Of a DNA stretch of 64,000 bases, positions 43,282 through 51,579 are shown in pieces; the first letter of the stretch is position 1; each line of letters opens with the position of its first letter. The notes beneath the pieces are model-generated. The model saw nothing but the letters and a program-made list of their open reading frames with translations. It searched no databases and was not told the DNA's origin. The translations under genes were made by a program, and so were the position numbers. The stretch spans positions 1 to 64,000 of the forward strand of contig NZ_CAJSLV010000002.1 in assembly GCF_907177275.1 (NCBI RefSeq), given 5' to 3'. This DNA comes from Actinacidiphila cocklensis (GTDB lineage: Bacteria; Actinomycetota; Actinomycetes; Streptomycetales; Streptomycetaceae).

Positions 43282-44381
43282 GAGGCGGCCCGTTCCACCG
43301 GGGCGTGCCGGGCCTCGTCGGGGGAGAGCAGGTCGGCGATGTCGTGGACGTGGTAGCCGGCCATCGCGGGCAGGCAGCTGCCGCGTACCGCTCTGACGGC
43401 CCCTGACCAGCGGGCCGGGATCGCGGACCAGCCGCCGAGGGTGCCGGCGAGGGCGCCGGCGACCGCGGCCGTGGTGTCGGCGTCCCTGCCCATGTTCACC
43501 GCGGTGAGCACCGAGCCGGTGAAGTCGCCCGCCGCCAGGGCGAACGCGCCGAAGGCCAGCCCCACCGCCTCGGGCGCCAGATCCGTCCACGGGTAGCCGC
43601 CGATGACGACCGCGGCGCGCAGCGCCCGCTCCCGGTCGAGCACCGTCAGGTCGGGGTCCAGCCTGACCCGGCGGGCCACCGTCACCGCCCGCCGCAGCGA
43701 GCGCGCGGTCCAGGAGTCCTCGGGCACCACCGACAGCGCCGCGGTGATCACCGCGGCGCAGTCTCCGCCGCCCATCGCCGCCGCCACCCCCGCCGCGACG
43801 GCCTGCCCGCCGTAGATCCCCTCGCCCTCGTGGCTGATCGTGCCGTCGATGGCGACCAGCCGGGCCGCCTCGCCCGGCCGCCCCGCGGCGAAGACGCCGC
43901 AGGGCGTGGCGCGCATCGCCAGCCCGTCGCTCCAGGCGTGCCGGTGCTGCGCGGTGATCGGCGCGGCGAGACCCCTGCGGAGGTTCTCCAACGTGCCGCG
44001 CTCGCTGAAGCCGGCCCCCTTGAAGGGGCCTTCGTCCCGGTCGGCGATCCATTCGTGCCAGGCCGTCTCGACGTCGGCCGGGGTGAGGGCCGATCCGTGC
44101 CGGGCCAGCAGCAGCCCGGACAGGACGGCGTACTCGGTGTCGTCGGTGCCGGCCGGGTCGTCGGTGACGAAGTCCTCGATACGGCCCCAGCGCTTGCGGA
44201 TCGCGGACGGTTTCATGTTCTCCGCGGGCGCCCCCAGCGCGTCACCGACGGCGAGGCCTGTCAGTGCGCCGCGCGCATGGTCGCGCGGTGAGCCGGGGGC
44301 GGGAGCGGGTCTGCGGGTGCTGTCGGGCGACGGGGTCAGATATGGGCCGGAGGTGCCGGATGGGGCGGGAGTTGTGCTCAT
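43278..44381 (-). CDS. ADP-ribosylglycohydrolase-family protein (D)
   Basis: Protein of 367 residues with canonical sites GLAVGDALGAPAEN (42-55), GTDDTEYAVL (78-87) and NMGRDADTTAAV (296-307). A disordered Ser/Pro-rich stretch covers the first 35 residues. First of the four consecutive glycohydrolase genes, 127 bases after the binding-lipoprotein stop. The segment GFSERGTLENLRRG and the phrase TPCGVFAAGRPGEAARLV distinguish it from its neighbours. Substrate unknown; the context suggests a ribosylated solute. Confidence 0.9.
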   Translation of the reverse strand: MSTTPAPSGTSGPYLTPSPDSTRRPAPAPGSPRDHARGALTGLAVGDALGAPAENMKPSAIRKRWGRIEDFVTDDPAGTDDTEYAVLSGLLLARHGSALTPADVETAWHEWIADRDEGPFKGAGFSERGTLENLRRGLAAPITAQHRHAWSDGLAMRATPCGVFAAGRPGEAARLVAIDGTISHEGEGIYGGQAVAAGVAAAMGGGDCAAVITAALSVVPEDSWTARSLRRAVTVARRVRLDPDLTVLDRERALRAAVVIGGYPWTDLAPEAVGLAFGAFALAAGDFTGSVLTAVNMGRDADTTAAVAGALAGTLGGWSAIPARWSGAVRAVRGSCLPAMAGYHVHDIADLLSPDEARHAPVERAAS

Positions 44382-44508
44382 GCCGTGCCATTTCCTGGTG
44401 AGTCCTGCTGTGTGGTGCGGGCGTCCGCTGGTCCCGTGCGGCAGGGCGGCGGTCGCGGCGGCGGGCGGTATCCGGCTGCGGGCATGTCGGTGGCTCCTTC
44501 GTCGCCGG

Positions 44509-45828
44509 TCAGCTGCGGTAGCGGTCGAAGACCCTGTTGCCGTCGCGCACCAGCTTCTTGCGCAGCGAGTCCAGGCCGATGGCGCCGCTGAAGTACTGCT
44601 GCAGCGCCGGGGTGGCGACCTTGTCCGACCACTCGGGATATCCGCGCCGGCCCAGCGCGGGGGAGGCCACCAGATGCGCCGCCACCGACATGCCGGTGCT
44701 CCAGCCGAGCTTGCCGGTGGTCAGCGACGGGTCCCGCAGCGCGTCGGTGCCGGTCGGGGCCATCCAGTCGCCCCTGGCCAGCTCCACCAGGTGGTCGGTC
44801 TGCGTCATGAAGCCGATGAAGGCCGCCGCCTGCGCCTGGTGGCGGCAGTCCTTGGACACCGACAGCGTCTGCGGGCTGACGCCCTGCGCGCGCCCGCCGT
44901 CCGGGGCGCCGGCGCCGACCGGCAGCGGCAGGGTGACCCAGTCGAAGCGGGCCGGCGCCTGCTGCTGCACCTGCTGCCGGTAGGACAGGTTGAGCGGCAG
45001 CATCGCGTAGCGCCCGGCGAAGAAGCCGGGCAGGGTGTCGCCGCCGCTCATGCCCAGGGCACTGGCGGGCGCCGACCTGTCGGTGCCGACCTGCCGTCGC
45101 ACCATCTCGGCGAACGCGGAGTCGGCCTGCTCCAGGCGGACTTCGGTGCCCCCGTCGTCCTTGCGGTAGAGGATGCGCCCGCCGGTGGTCAGCGACAGGT
45201 TCAGCGTCACGCTCACCGGTGAACTCATCGGCCAGGCGACGCCGTAGCGCTCGTCCTTCCCGCCGGAGCGGGACAGCTCCTTGGCGATGTCCTCGAACTG
45301 CGCCCACGTCCAGGGCTGTTCCGCGTCCGGAAGGTCGATGCCCGCCTCGCCCAGCAGGCCGCGGTTGGCGATCAGCACCCGCGGCTCCTGCAGGAAGGGC
45401 ACGCCGTACAGACCGCCGCCGAAGCGGCCCATGTCCCAGGCGGCGGACGGGATACGGCCGCGTACCGCCGCGGGCAGCAGCCCGGTCAGGTCGGCGAGGT
45501 AGCCGCCGGAGCCGAAGTCGGTGAGGTCGTTGCCCTCGTCGTGGATGATGTCCGGCGCGGCGCCGCCCTCGAAGGAGGTGAGCAGCTGGTCGTGGACGTC
45601 GTCCCAACTGCCCTGCACGTAGCGGACCTGGACCTCGGGGTGCGCGGTGTTCCACTGCGCCACCAGCGCCTTGTTGGCCGCGACCGACTCCTCCTGCCAG
45701 GCCAGCGACAGGAAGTCCAGGGTGGGCACGCCGGACGCGTCCGACGAGCCGCAGCCGGACAGCAGGGTGGTGGAGCCGGCTGCGGCGGCGGTCGCGGCGG
45801 CGCCGGTGAGCAGGCTGCGGCGGCGCAT
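44509..45828 (-). CDS. Sugar-type binding lipoprotein of the glycohydrolase operon
   Basis: Solute-binding protein family 1, 439 residues. The N-terminus MRRRSLLTGAAAT with lipobox LSGC (Cys at about 26) looks like a Tat-type lipoprotein signal. The mature part has the usual two-lobed fold (WTWAQFEDIAKELSRSG; AYPLNLSYRQQ-like region near 290). It captures the substrate that the four downstream hydrolases are presumed to process. ATG overlaps the stop of the permease gene by one base (TGATG). Confidence 0.88.
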   Translation of the reverse strand: MRRRSLLTGAAATAAAAGSTTLLSGCGSSDASGVPTLDFLSLAWQEESVAANKALVAQWNTAHPEVQVRYVQGSWDDVHDQLLTSFEGGAAPDIIHDEGNDLTDFGSGGYLADLTGLLPAAVRGRIPSAAWDMGRFGGGLYGVPFLQEPRVLIANRGLLGEAGIDLPDAEQPWTWAQFEDIAKELSRSGGKDERYGVAWPMSSPVSVTLNLSLTTGGRILYRKDDGGTEVRLEQADSAFAEMVRRQVGTDRSAPASALGMSGGDTLPGFFAGRYAMLPLNLSYRQQVQQQAPARFDWVTLPLPVGAGAPDGGRAQGVSPQTLSVSKDCRHQAQAAAFIGFMTQTDHLVELARGDWMAPTGTDALRDPSLTTGKLGWSTGMSVAAHLVASPALGRRGYPEWSDKVATPALQQYFSGAIGLDSLRKKLVRDGNRVFDRYRS

Positions 45829-46739
45829 CAGCCCTTCACCGCCCCGGACAGCATGCCGCCGACCAGGCGCTTTTGGAGCAGCGCGAAGAAGGCCAGGCTG
45901 GGGATGGTGGCGAGCAGCGACGCGGCGGCCAGCGGGCCGAGGTCCGCGGCCCCCTCGGCACCGGTGAAGTGGGTGAGGATCACGGACATCGTCTGCTTCT
46001 CCGGTGTCTTGAGCAGGACCAGGGCGAAGAAGAACTCGTTCCAGGCGGTGACGAAGGCGAACATCAGCGTCGCGACCAGCCCGGGCGCCAGCAGCGGAAG
46101 GACCACGCTGCGCAGCGTCCGAAGCCGGCCGCAGCCGTCGATCGCGGCGGCCTCCTCCAGCGAGACCGGCACCGCTTTGACATAGCTCTGCAGCATCCAC
46201 AGCACGAAGGGCAGCGTCCACACCACGTAAACGACGACAAGGCCGGGCCGGGAATCGATCAGGTGCAGATTTTTCAGCACCATGAACAACGGGATGATGA
46301 CCAGCACGAGCGGGAACATCTGGCTGACCAGGATCCAGCCGGTGCCGGCCCGGCTCACCGCGCCCCTGAACCGCACCATCGCGTACGCCGCCGGCACCGC
46401 GACCGCCACCGAGATCAGCGCGGCGGCCCCGGCCACCAGCAGGCTGTTGAGCGCCGCGTGCAGCAGCGGCTGCTCGTCCAGCGCGGTACGGAAGTTGCCG
46501 AGCGTCGGGTGCCGCGGCAGCCACGTCGGGTCGACCGAGCCCAGCTCCCTGGGCGACTTGAAGGCCGTCGAGACCAGCCACAGCAGCGGGAAGGCGAGGA
46601 AGACCAGGTAGCACAGCAGCGCCGCGTACTGCCCGGTCCGGCCCGCGCGGCGGCGCAGACCGCGGCGCGCGGGGCGCGGCTGCGGGCGGGGTACGGGCTG
46701 CGGGGCGGCCTGCTGCGAGGCGGGAACGGCGGCGCTCAC
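45828..46739 (-). CDS. ABC transporter permease (MalG type)
   Basis: Permease of 303 residues with a Gln/Pro/Arg-rich cytoplasmic N-terminus and six helices; the EAA loop is VSLEEAAAIDGCGRLRTLRS. GTG start at 46739 overlaps the stop of the previous permease by four bases. Pairs with the other permease of this operon. No ATPase gene occurs in the operon. Confidence 0.9.
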   Translation of the reverse strand: MSAAVPASQQAAPQPVPRPQPRPARRGLRRRAGRTGQYAALLCYLVFLAFPLLWLVSTAFKSPRELGSVDPTWLPRHPTLGNFRTALDEQPLLHAALNSLLVAGAAALISVAVAVPAAYAMVRFRGAVSRAGTGWILVSQMFPLVLVIIPLFMVLKNLHLIDSRPGLVVVYVVWTLPFVLWMLQSYVKAVPVSLEEAAAIDGCGRLRTLRSVVLPLLAPGLVATLMFAFVTAWNEFFFALVLLKTPEKQTMSVILTHFTGAEGAADLGPLAAASLLATIPSLAFFALLQKRLVGGMLSGAVKG

Positions 46740-47692
46740 TGGTCGGCCTCCTTGAGACGGTTGCGCAGGAAGACGGTGAGCAGTACGGCGATCACCGCGA
46801 CCATCACCAGGCCCATGGCGGCCGCATAGCCGAACTGCCCGTAGCGGAAGGCCTCCTCGTAGGCGAAGAGGGTCGGCAGCCGGGTCTTGCCGCCGGGGCC
46901 GCCGCTGGTCAGGACGAAGACCAGGCCGAAGGAGTTGAAGTTCCAGATGAAGTTGAGCGCGGTGATGGACAGCACCACCGGTTTGAGGGTCGGCCAGGTC
47001 ACGGTGGTGAAGCGGCGCCAGGCCCCGGCCCCGTCGATGCCGGCCGCCTCGTGCAGTTCCAGCGGTACGTTCTGCAGGCCGGCCAGCAGTACCACGGTGG
47101 TCTGCGGCATGCCCGCCCACACGCCCACCACGATCACCGCGGGCAGCGCCAGCGACAGGCTGGACAGCCAGTCGGTGTGGCCCGACGTCAGATGCAGGTG
47201 CCGCAGCGTGTTGTTGAGGACACCCGCGTCCGGGTTGTAGACCAGCCGCCACATGATGCCGACCACGACCTCGGGCATCGCCCACGGCACCAGCGCCAGG
47301 GTGCGGGCCAGCCAGCGGAACCGCAGGTTCTGGTCGAGCAGCAGCGCGAGGCCGAGCGCCAGCAGCAGTTGCAGCGCGGTGACGCACACCGCCCAGATCA
47401 GCCCGATCCTGAAGGAGTCCCAGAACAGCGAATCGAGCCGCAGGTCGGCGAAGTTGGTCAGGCCGGTGAAGGACGTGGACCGCGTGACGCCCGACTGGGC
47501 GTCGGTGAAGGCCAGCGAGATGCCGTACAGCAGCGGTCCGACGCTCAGCACCAGCACGGGTATCAGCGCGGGCAGCAGCAGGAACCAGGCGTCCCGGTCC
47601 AGGCCGAGCATCCGGCGGCGGGCGGCGGTCGTACGCGGCGGGGGAGTGCCGGCGCCCGGCCGCGGCTCGGCGGTTGCGGCGGCGGCGCTCAT
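46736..47692 (-). CDS. ABC transporter permease (MalF type)
   Basis: Permease of 318 residues with a 35-residue basic N-terminus, first helix at about 38-60 and EAA loop ELHEAAGIDGAGAWRRFTTV. ATG at 47692 overlaps the LacI stop by four bases, so the regulator and importer are cotranslated, which is unusual because sugar operons often have the regulator divergent or monocistronic. Confidence 0.9.
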   Translation of the reverse strand: MSAAAATAEPRPGAGTPPPRTTAARRRMLGLDRDAWFLLLPALIPVLVLSVGPLLYGISLAFTDAQSGVTRSTSFTGLTNFADLRLDSLFWDSFRIGLIWAVCVTALQLLLALGLALLLDQNLRFRWLARTLALVPWAMPEVVVGIMWRLVYNPDAGVLNNTLRHLHLTSGHTDWLSSLSLALPAVIVVGVWAGMPQTTVVLLAGLQNVPLELHEAAGIDGAGAWRRFTTVTWPTLKPVVLSITALNFIWNFNSFGLVFVLTSGGPGGKTRLPTLFAYEEAFRYGQFGYAAAMGLVMVAVIAVLLTVFLRNRLKEADQ

Positions 47693-48741
47693 GCCACGCC
47701 CACTACGGCACCCGAACCGACGCGGGTCCGTGCGCCCGTGGTGGACTCGCGGACCACGAGCCGGGGGGCGACCGTCTCGCAGCGCACCTCGTGGGCGCCG
47801 CCGTCGAGCCGGGCCACCAGCATCTCGGCGGCGATCCTGCCCCGTGCGCCCGAGCCGAGGTCGACGCTGGTCAGCGCCGGGTGGCCGGCCCTGGCCAGCT
47901 CGCTGTCGTCCATCCCCACCACCGCGAGGTCCTCGGGTATCCGCAGGCCCCGGTCGTGCGCGGCGTGGGCGGCGCCCAGCGCGAGCTGGTCGTTGGCGCA
48001 GAAGACGCTGTCGATGCCGGGGTGCGCGTCCAGCAGCCGGTGGGCCGCCCGCGCGCCGGCCTCGATACCGAACTCGGTGGTCACGGCCAGCGCGGGGTCG
48101 GGTACGGCGCCGGCCTCGCGCAGTGCCGTCTCGTAGCCGATCCTGCGGTTGCGCCCCGGCACGGTGTCCGCCGGGCCGTTGATGAACGCGATCCGACGCC
48201 GGCCGCGCTCCATCAGGTGCCGTATCGCGAGCACGGTGCCCGACACCGAGTCGGCCCGCACGCTGTCCACCGCGGCCGCACCGGGCAGCGACCCGATGAC
48301 CACCACCGGGCGGGCGGCGCGCGCCAGCACCTCCAGATGGGCGCCGGTCACCCGGATCGGACACAGGATCAGCCCGTCGCTCGTCCGGTCGGCGAGGCTG
48401 CGCACCACGTCCAGCTCGTCCTCGGCGACGGCGTCGGTGGAGTGCAGCAGCAGCCGGTAGCCCAGCGGTTTGGTCACCGCCTGTATCTGCCGGACCATCG
48501 AGACATAGGCCGGATTGCCCACATCGGGCATGGCGAAGGTGAGTTGACGTGTACGGCCGCCTTTGAGGGATCTGGCCACCCCGTTGGGCACGTAGCCCAG
48601 CTCCGCCGCGGCCTGCTCGACCCGCCGCACGGTGTCGGGACGAGCCCCGTGACCATTGAGAACGCGGGAGACCGAGGCGGTGGACACCCCCGCCCGGGCA
48701 GCGATGGTCTCCACCGTCGGTGGTCCGTCCGAAGTCGGCAT
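47689..48741 (-). CDS. LacI-family regulator of the glycohydrolase operon
   Basis: Regulator of 350 residues. Helix-turn-helix at about 8-32 (TVETIAARAGVSTASVSRVL, then NGHG), hinge ARSLKGGRTRQL, and a periplasmic-binding-protein-like sensor (60-340) with VVGMDDSELA. First gene of the operon, with an operator-like palindrome 29-44 bases upstream of its ATG, so negative autoregulation is expected. The inducer is presumably the imported riboside or ribose. Confidence 0.9.
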   Translation of the reverse strand: MPTSDGPPTVETIAARAGVSTASVSRVLNGHGARPDTVRRVEQAAAELGYVPNGVARSLKGGRTRQLTFAMPDVGNPAYVSMVRQIQAVTKPLGYRLLLHSTDAVAEDELDVVRSLADRTSDGLILCPIRVTGAHLEVLARAARPVVVIGSLPGAAAVDSVRADSVSGTVLAIRHLMERGRRRIAFINGPADTVPGRNRRIGYETALREAGAVPDPALAVTTEFGIEAGARAAHRLLDAHPGIDSVFCANDQLALGAAHAAHDRGLRIPEDLAVVGMDDSELARAGHPALTSVDLGSGARGRIAAEMLVARLDGGAHEVRCETVAPRLVVRESTTGARTRVGSGAVVGVA

Positions 48742-48769
48742 AGTCGTCCTCTCGCTGTACGGCCGCGAA

Positions 48770-48785
48770 CTGTAATCGTTTACAG
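48770..48785. promoter_or_regulatory. LacI-type operator, CTGTAATCGTTTACAG
   Basis: Sixteen-base near-perfect palindrome centred on CpG, with a single mismatch between the arms. Centre, length and distance from the LacI ATG (29 bases) are typical of LacI-family operators. It is the only such site seen in the 380-base stretch 48742-49121, which otherwise contains no gene up to the MITE-like element. Confidence 0.75.
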
Positions 48786-48959
48786 AGTGATCCTTCTCCG
48801 ACCCCTCGGGGGAGGAGGGGTTTCCGCGATGTTGCGCGGACGTTTCGCTGACGGTCAGTCAATTGTGGCCTGAATCACGGCCCGGAGGGAAGCGTTCAGG
48901 AAAATCCGGCCCGCGGCGCACACCGCACCGCGGACCGGAAGGAGGCGTGAGCCGGCTCA

Positions 48960-49121
48960 GGGCTGTCCCGTAATCCGCGGTGGACCAGCGGGCGGCGTCA
49001 GATGCGGTGCATCGCAAGGCGAAGGGTCGCCCTCATACCGGGTCGTATTCGGGCGAGCCCGACAACGCGGCGAGGTGCCGTAGCTGTCGTCGCGCGCGCG
49101 CCGGGGATTGCGGGACAGCCC
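48960..49121. mobile_element. MITE-like element with 17-bp terminal inverted repeats
   Basis: Ends GGGCTGTCCCGTAATCC (48960-48976) and GGATTGCGGGACAGCCC (49105-49121) are inverted copies with one mismatch. The 162-base element has no coding capacity. The right end abuts the TAA stop of the DapA-family gene. No clear target duplication (TCA left, TTA right). From memory such ends resemble IS5-like transposons common in Streptomyces. It could double as a terminator. Confidence 0.65.
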
Positions 49122-50039
49122 TTAGCCGACCGGTCCGAGCCCGGCCGCGGCGACGCGGTCCGCGACCGCCCGCGACTCGGCCTCCGTCAGGGGCAGCAAC
49201 GGCGCCTGGGTGTGCGGGTGGCGGATCACGCCGCGGGCGGCCAGCGCCGCCTTGAACGCGCCGAGTGCGCCCGACATCCGGCCCACCCGGCTGCGGTCGG
49301 CGACCTCGATGATGCCGAACAGCTCGGTCAGCCGCCGCTGTTCGGCCCGTGCGGCGGCGGTGTCACCGGCCCGCGCGGCCTCGTAGAGCCGCACGTAGCC
49401 GTGCGGGTCCACATTGCCCAGGCCCGGCACGATGCCGTCGGCGCCGCGCGCCATCGCCAGGTCCGCCAGGGTCTCGGAGCCGGTCAGGCAGGCCGCCCCG
49501 CTGCCTGCGGCGCCGTCGAGCACCCGCTGGAAGCCTTCGAGGTCCCCCGAGGAGTCCTTGACCGCGGCGATCACCTTGGCCTGCGCCAGCTCGCCGAGCA
49601 GCGCCGAGGGCAGCTTGTAGCCGACGTTCGACGGGATGTCGTAGGCGACGACGGGCAGTTCGAGCGCCGCGTGCAGCAGCTCGTAGTGCGCCCTGACCTC
49701 GGCCTCGCCGACCCCGACGTAGAAGGGTGCGGTGACCACCACCGCGGCGGCGCCCAACGCCTCCGCCCGCCGGGCGTGTTCGAGTACCCGCAGGGTGCCG
49801 GTGTCGATCGCGCCGGCCAGGACCGGGACCTGACCGGCTGCGGTGGCCACGACCGTGCGCAGCGCGGTGTCCCGTGCCGCGTCGGTCAGCTGGGCGATCT
49901 CCCCGGTGGACCCGCCGACGAACAGGCCGTGCACTCCGGCGTCGAGCAGGAAGCCGGTGAGGCGTTCGAGCGAGGCGGTGTCCACCTCCCCGTCCTGGGT
50001 CAGCGGGGTGCACAGGGGAGGGACGACTCCGTGGAACAT
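49122..50039 (-). CDS. DapA/NanA-family aldolase-type lyase
   Basis: Schiff-base lyase of 305 residues. Key features are GGSTGE (42-47), Tyr133 in VAYDIPSNVG and Lys161 in AAVKDSSGD. The GGSTGE form rather than GTTGE is usual for N-acetylneuraminate lyase and related sugar-acid aldolases, so lysine synthesis is unlikely. The ATG overlaps the MFS gene stop by one base. With a transporter and a divergent GntR regulator it probably degrades an imported sugar acid such as sialic acid or a keto-deoxy sugar acid. Confidence 0.85.
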   Translation of the reverse strand: MFHGVVPPLCTPLTQDGEVDTASLERLTGFLLDAGVHGLFVGGSTGEIAQLTDAARDTALRTVVATAAGQVPVLAGAIDTGTLRVLEHARRAEALGAAAVVVTAPFYVGVGEAEVRAHYELLHAALELPVVAYDIPSNVGYKLPSALLGELAQAKVIAAVKDSSGDLEGFQRVLDGAAGSGAACLTGSETLADLAMARGADGIVPGLGNVDPHGYVRLYEAARAGDTAAARAEQRRLTELFGIIEVADRSRVGRMSGALGAFKAALAARGVIRHPHTQAPLLPLTEAESRAVADRVAAAGLGPVG

Positions 50040-51496
50040 CAGACCTTCTCACTCGCCGGGGGTCCGGCTGTTGCGGTTCTTCCGGTTGCTGCGGGGCGCC
50101 GCCGCTCCGCGGCGCTCTGCACGCGGGCCGGCACGTCGAAGCCGACCAGCAGCACGACCGCGACGGTCAGTACGAGGCCGAGCAAGGCCAACGAGGTGCC
50201 CAGGCCCAGCGGTTCGGCGATCTTGGCGCCCAGGACGGGGGCGGCGGCGCCGCCGAGCGCGCCGACGTTGTAGCTGAACCCGAGTGCGGCGGCGCGCATA
50301 CCGATCGGGTAGTGCGAACTGATGTAGCTGGGCAGCACGCCCGAGGCGCCCTGGCTGGTGCCCACCAGCAGGAACAGCAGCACCCACAGGGCGGTGGTGT
50401 GGCCCTCGCCGAGGGCGAACACCGGGTAGACGAAGGCCAGCGAGACGACCAGCATGCTCACGTACGCCCGGCGGGTGCCGAACCGGTCGCCGAGGTAGCC
50501 GCTGGCCACCGAGCCGACCGCGTAGCCGAAGCCGGCGTAGAGCAGCGCGTCGGAGACCTGTCCCGGGTCGTAGTGCAGGTCGGTCTTGAGGTACGTCGGC
50601 AGCAGCGACTGCAGCGGCCAGGAGTAGAGGAACGCGCAGAAGACGGTGACCATCAGGCCCACCACCACGGGCCACAGGCGCTGCGCGAACTGCACGGCGA
50701 GCGCCACGAAGCAGGCGGTGATGACCGCGACCAGCAGCAGCGTGACCGCGAGCGACTGGCTGCGCAGCACCACCAGCAGGGCGACCCCCGCCACCAGGCA
50801 GACCGGCACCGTCCACAGCCGGGCGCGGCCGGTGAAGAGCAGGGCGGTGGCGCTGACCGGCCGCTCGCCCGCGTCCCTGGCCTGCTGCCACTCGGTGGCC
50901 TCGGGCAGCCGGCGGCGCAGGTAGACCGCGACGATCACCGGGAGGATGCCGATCCAGAACAGCACCCGCCAGCTCGTGTGCGGCACCACCCAGGCGTACG
51001 TCTTGGCGGCCAGCACCCCGCCCAGCGGGTAGCCGGACAGCAGCATGCCGCTGGCGGTGTTCCGCATCCGCCGCGGCCAGCTCTCGATGATGTACGTGGC
51101 GCTCGCGCTGTACTCGCCCGCCATGCCGAGCCCGACGACCATCCGGAAGGCGAACAGCGACCAGTAGTCCCACGAGAAGCCGCAGAGCACGGAGCCGACC
51201 GCGTAGAGCGCGATGCTCAGCACCATCGCGGGGCGGCGGCCGAAACGGTCGCCCAGCGCGCCGATGGCCAGGCCGCCGAACCAGCGCGAGACGAACGCGG
51301 CCGACACCAGGGTCGCCGCGGTCACCGTGGACAGGTGGAAGTCCTTGGCGATCTCGGTCAGGACGAGGGTGATCAGGCCGAAGTCGAAACCGTCCATCGC
51401 GTAGCCGAGCCACGCGGCGGAGAACGCCTTCCAGTTCTGCTTCGACAGCTCGGCCCGCCAGCGAAGTGGCGGCGCGGCCGCGTCGTGTGTCCTCAT
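50039..51496 (-). CDS. MFS transporter, sugar-acid/sialate-type
   Basis: Major facilitator of 485 residues with about 12 helices plus two extra hydrophobic segments near 235-285, a layout reminiscent of NanT-type sialate symporters. The signature GALGDRFGRRPAM follows helix 2, and GYAMDGFDFGLI in helix 1 matches the metabolite:proton symporter family. Start at the ATG at 51496. First gene of the operon with the aldolase, divergent from the GntR gene. Substrate inferred. Confidence 0.88.
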   Translation of the reverse strand: MRTHDAAAPPLRWRAELSKQNWKAFSAAWLGYAMDGFDFGLITLVLTEIAKDFHLSTVTAATLVSAAFVSRWFGGLAIGALGDRFGRRPAMVLSIALYAVGSVLCGFSWDYWSLFAFRMVVGLGMAGEYSASATYIIESWPRRMRNTASGMLLSGYPLGGVLAAKTYAWVVPHTSWRVLFWIGILPVIVAVYLRRRLPEATEWQQARDAGERPVSATALLFTGRARLWTVPVCLVAGVALLVVLRSQSLAVTLLLVAVITACFVALAVQFAQRLWPVVVGLMVTVFCAFLYSWPLQSLLPTYLKTDLHYDPGQVSDALLYAGFGYAVGSVASGYLGDRFGTRRAYVSMLVVSLAFVYPVFALGEGHTTALWVLLFLLVGTSQGASGVLPSYISSHYPIGMRAAALGFSYNVGALGGAAAPVLGAKIAEPLGLGTSLALLGLVLTVAVVLLVGFDVPARVQSAAERRRPAATGRTATAGPPASEKV

Positions 51497-51529
51497 GGGC
51501 TCGCATCCTCGGGAGCGGTGGTTCGAGAT

Positions 51530-51557
51530 GTAGGACGTAGGACGTCCCACGTCCTAC
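51530..51557. promoter_or_regulatory. Operator of the divergent GntR regulator
   Basis: Arms GTAGGACGT (51537-51545) and ACGTCCTAC (51549-51557) form a perfect 9-bp inverted repeat with a 3-base spacer. A further direct copy of GTAGGACGT at 51530-51538 overlaps the left arm by two bases. The site lies in the 83-base gap between the MFS and GntR starts and would allow control of both promoters. Confidence 0.8.
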
Positions 51558-51579
51558 GCTTCGCGGTAACGTAGGCCCC

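Noticed and set aside
38284..44381. Glycohydrolase cluster considered as a DraT/DraG nitrogenase-type or toxin-antitoxin ADP-ribosylation system
   Set aside because: No ADP-ribosyltransferase, nitrogenase or macrodomain gene is present; coupling to a sugar importer and ribokinase fits catabolism better.
49122..50039. Assignment of the DapA-family gene as dapA of lysine biosynthesis
   Set aside because: GGSTGE instead of GTTGE and a catabolic context (MFS transporter, FCD regulator) argue for a sugar-acid lyase.
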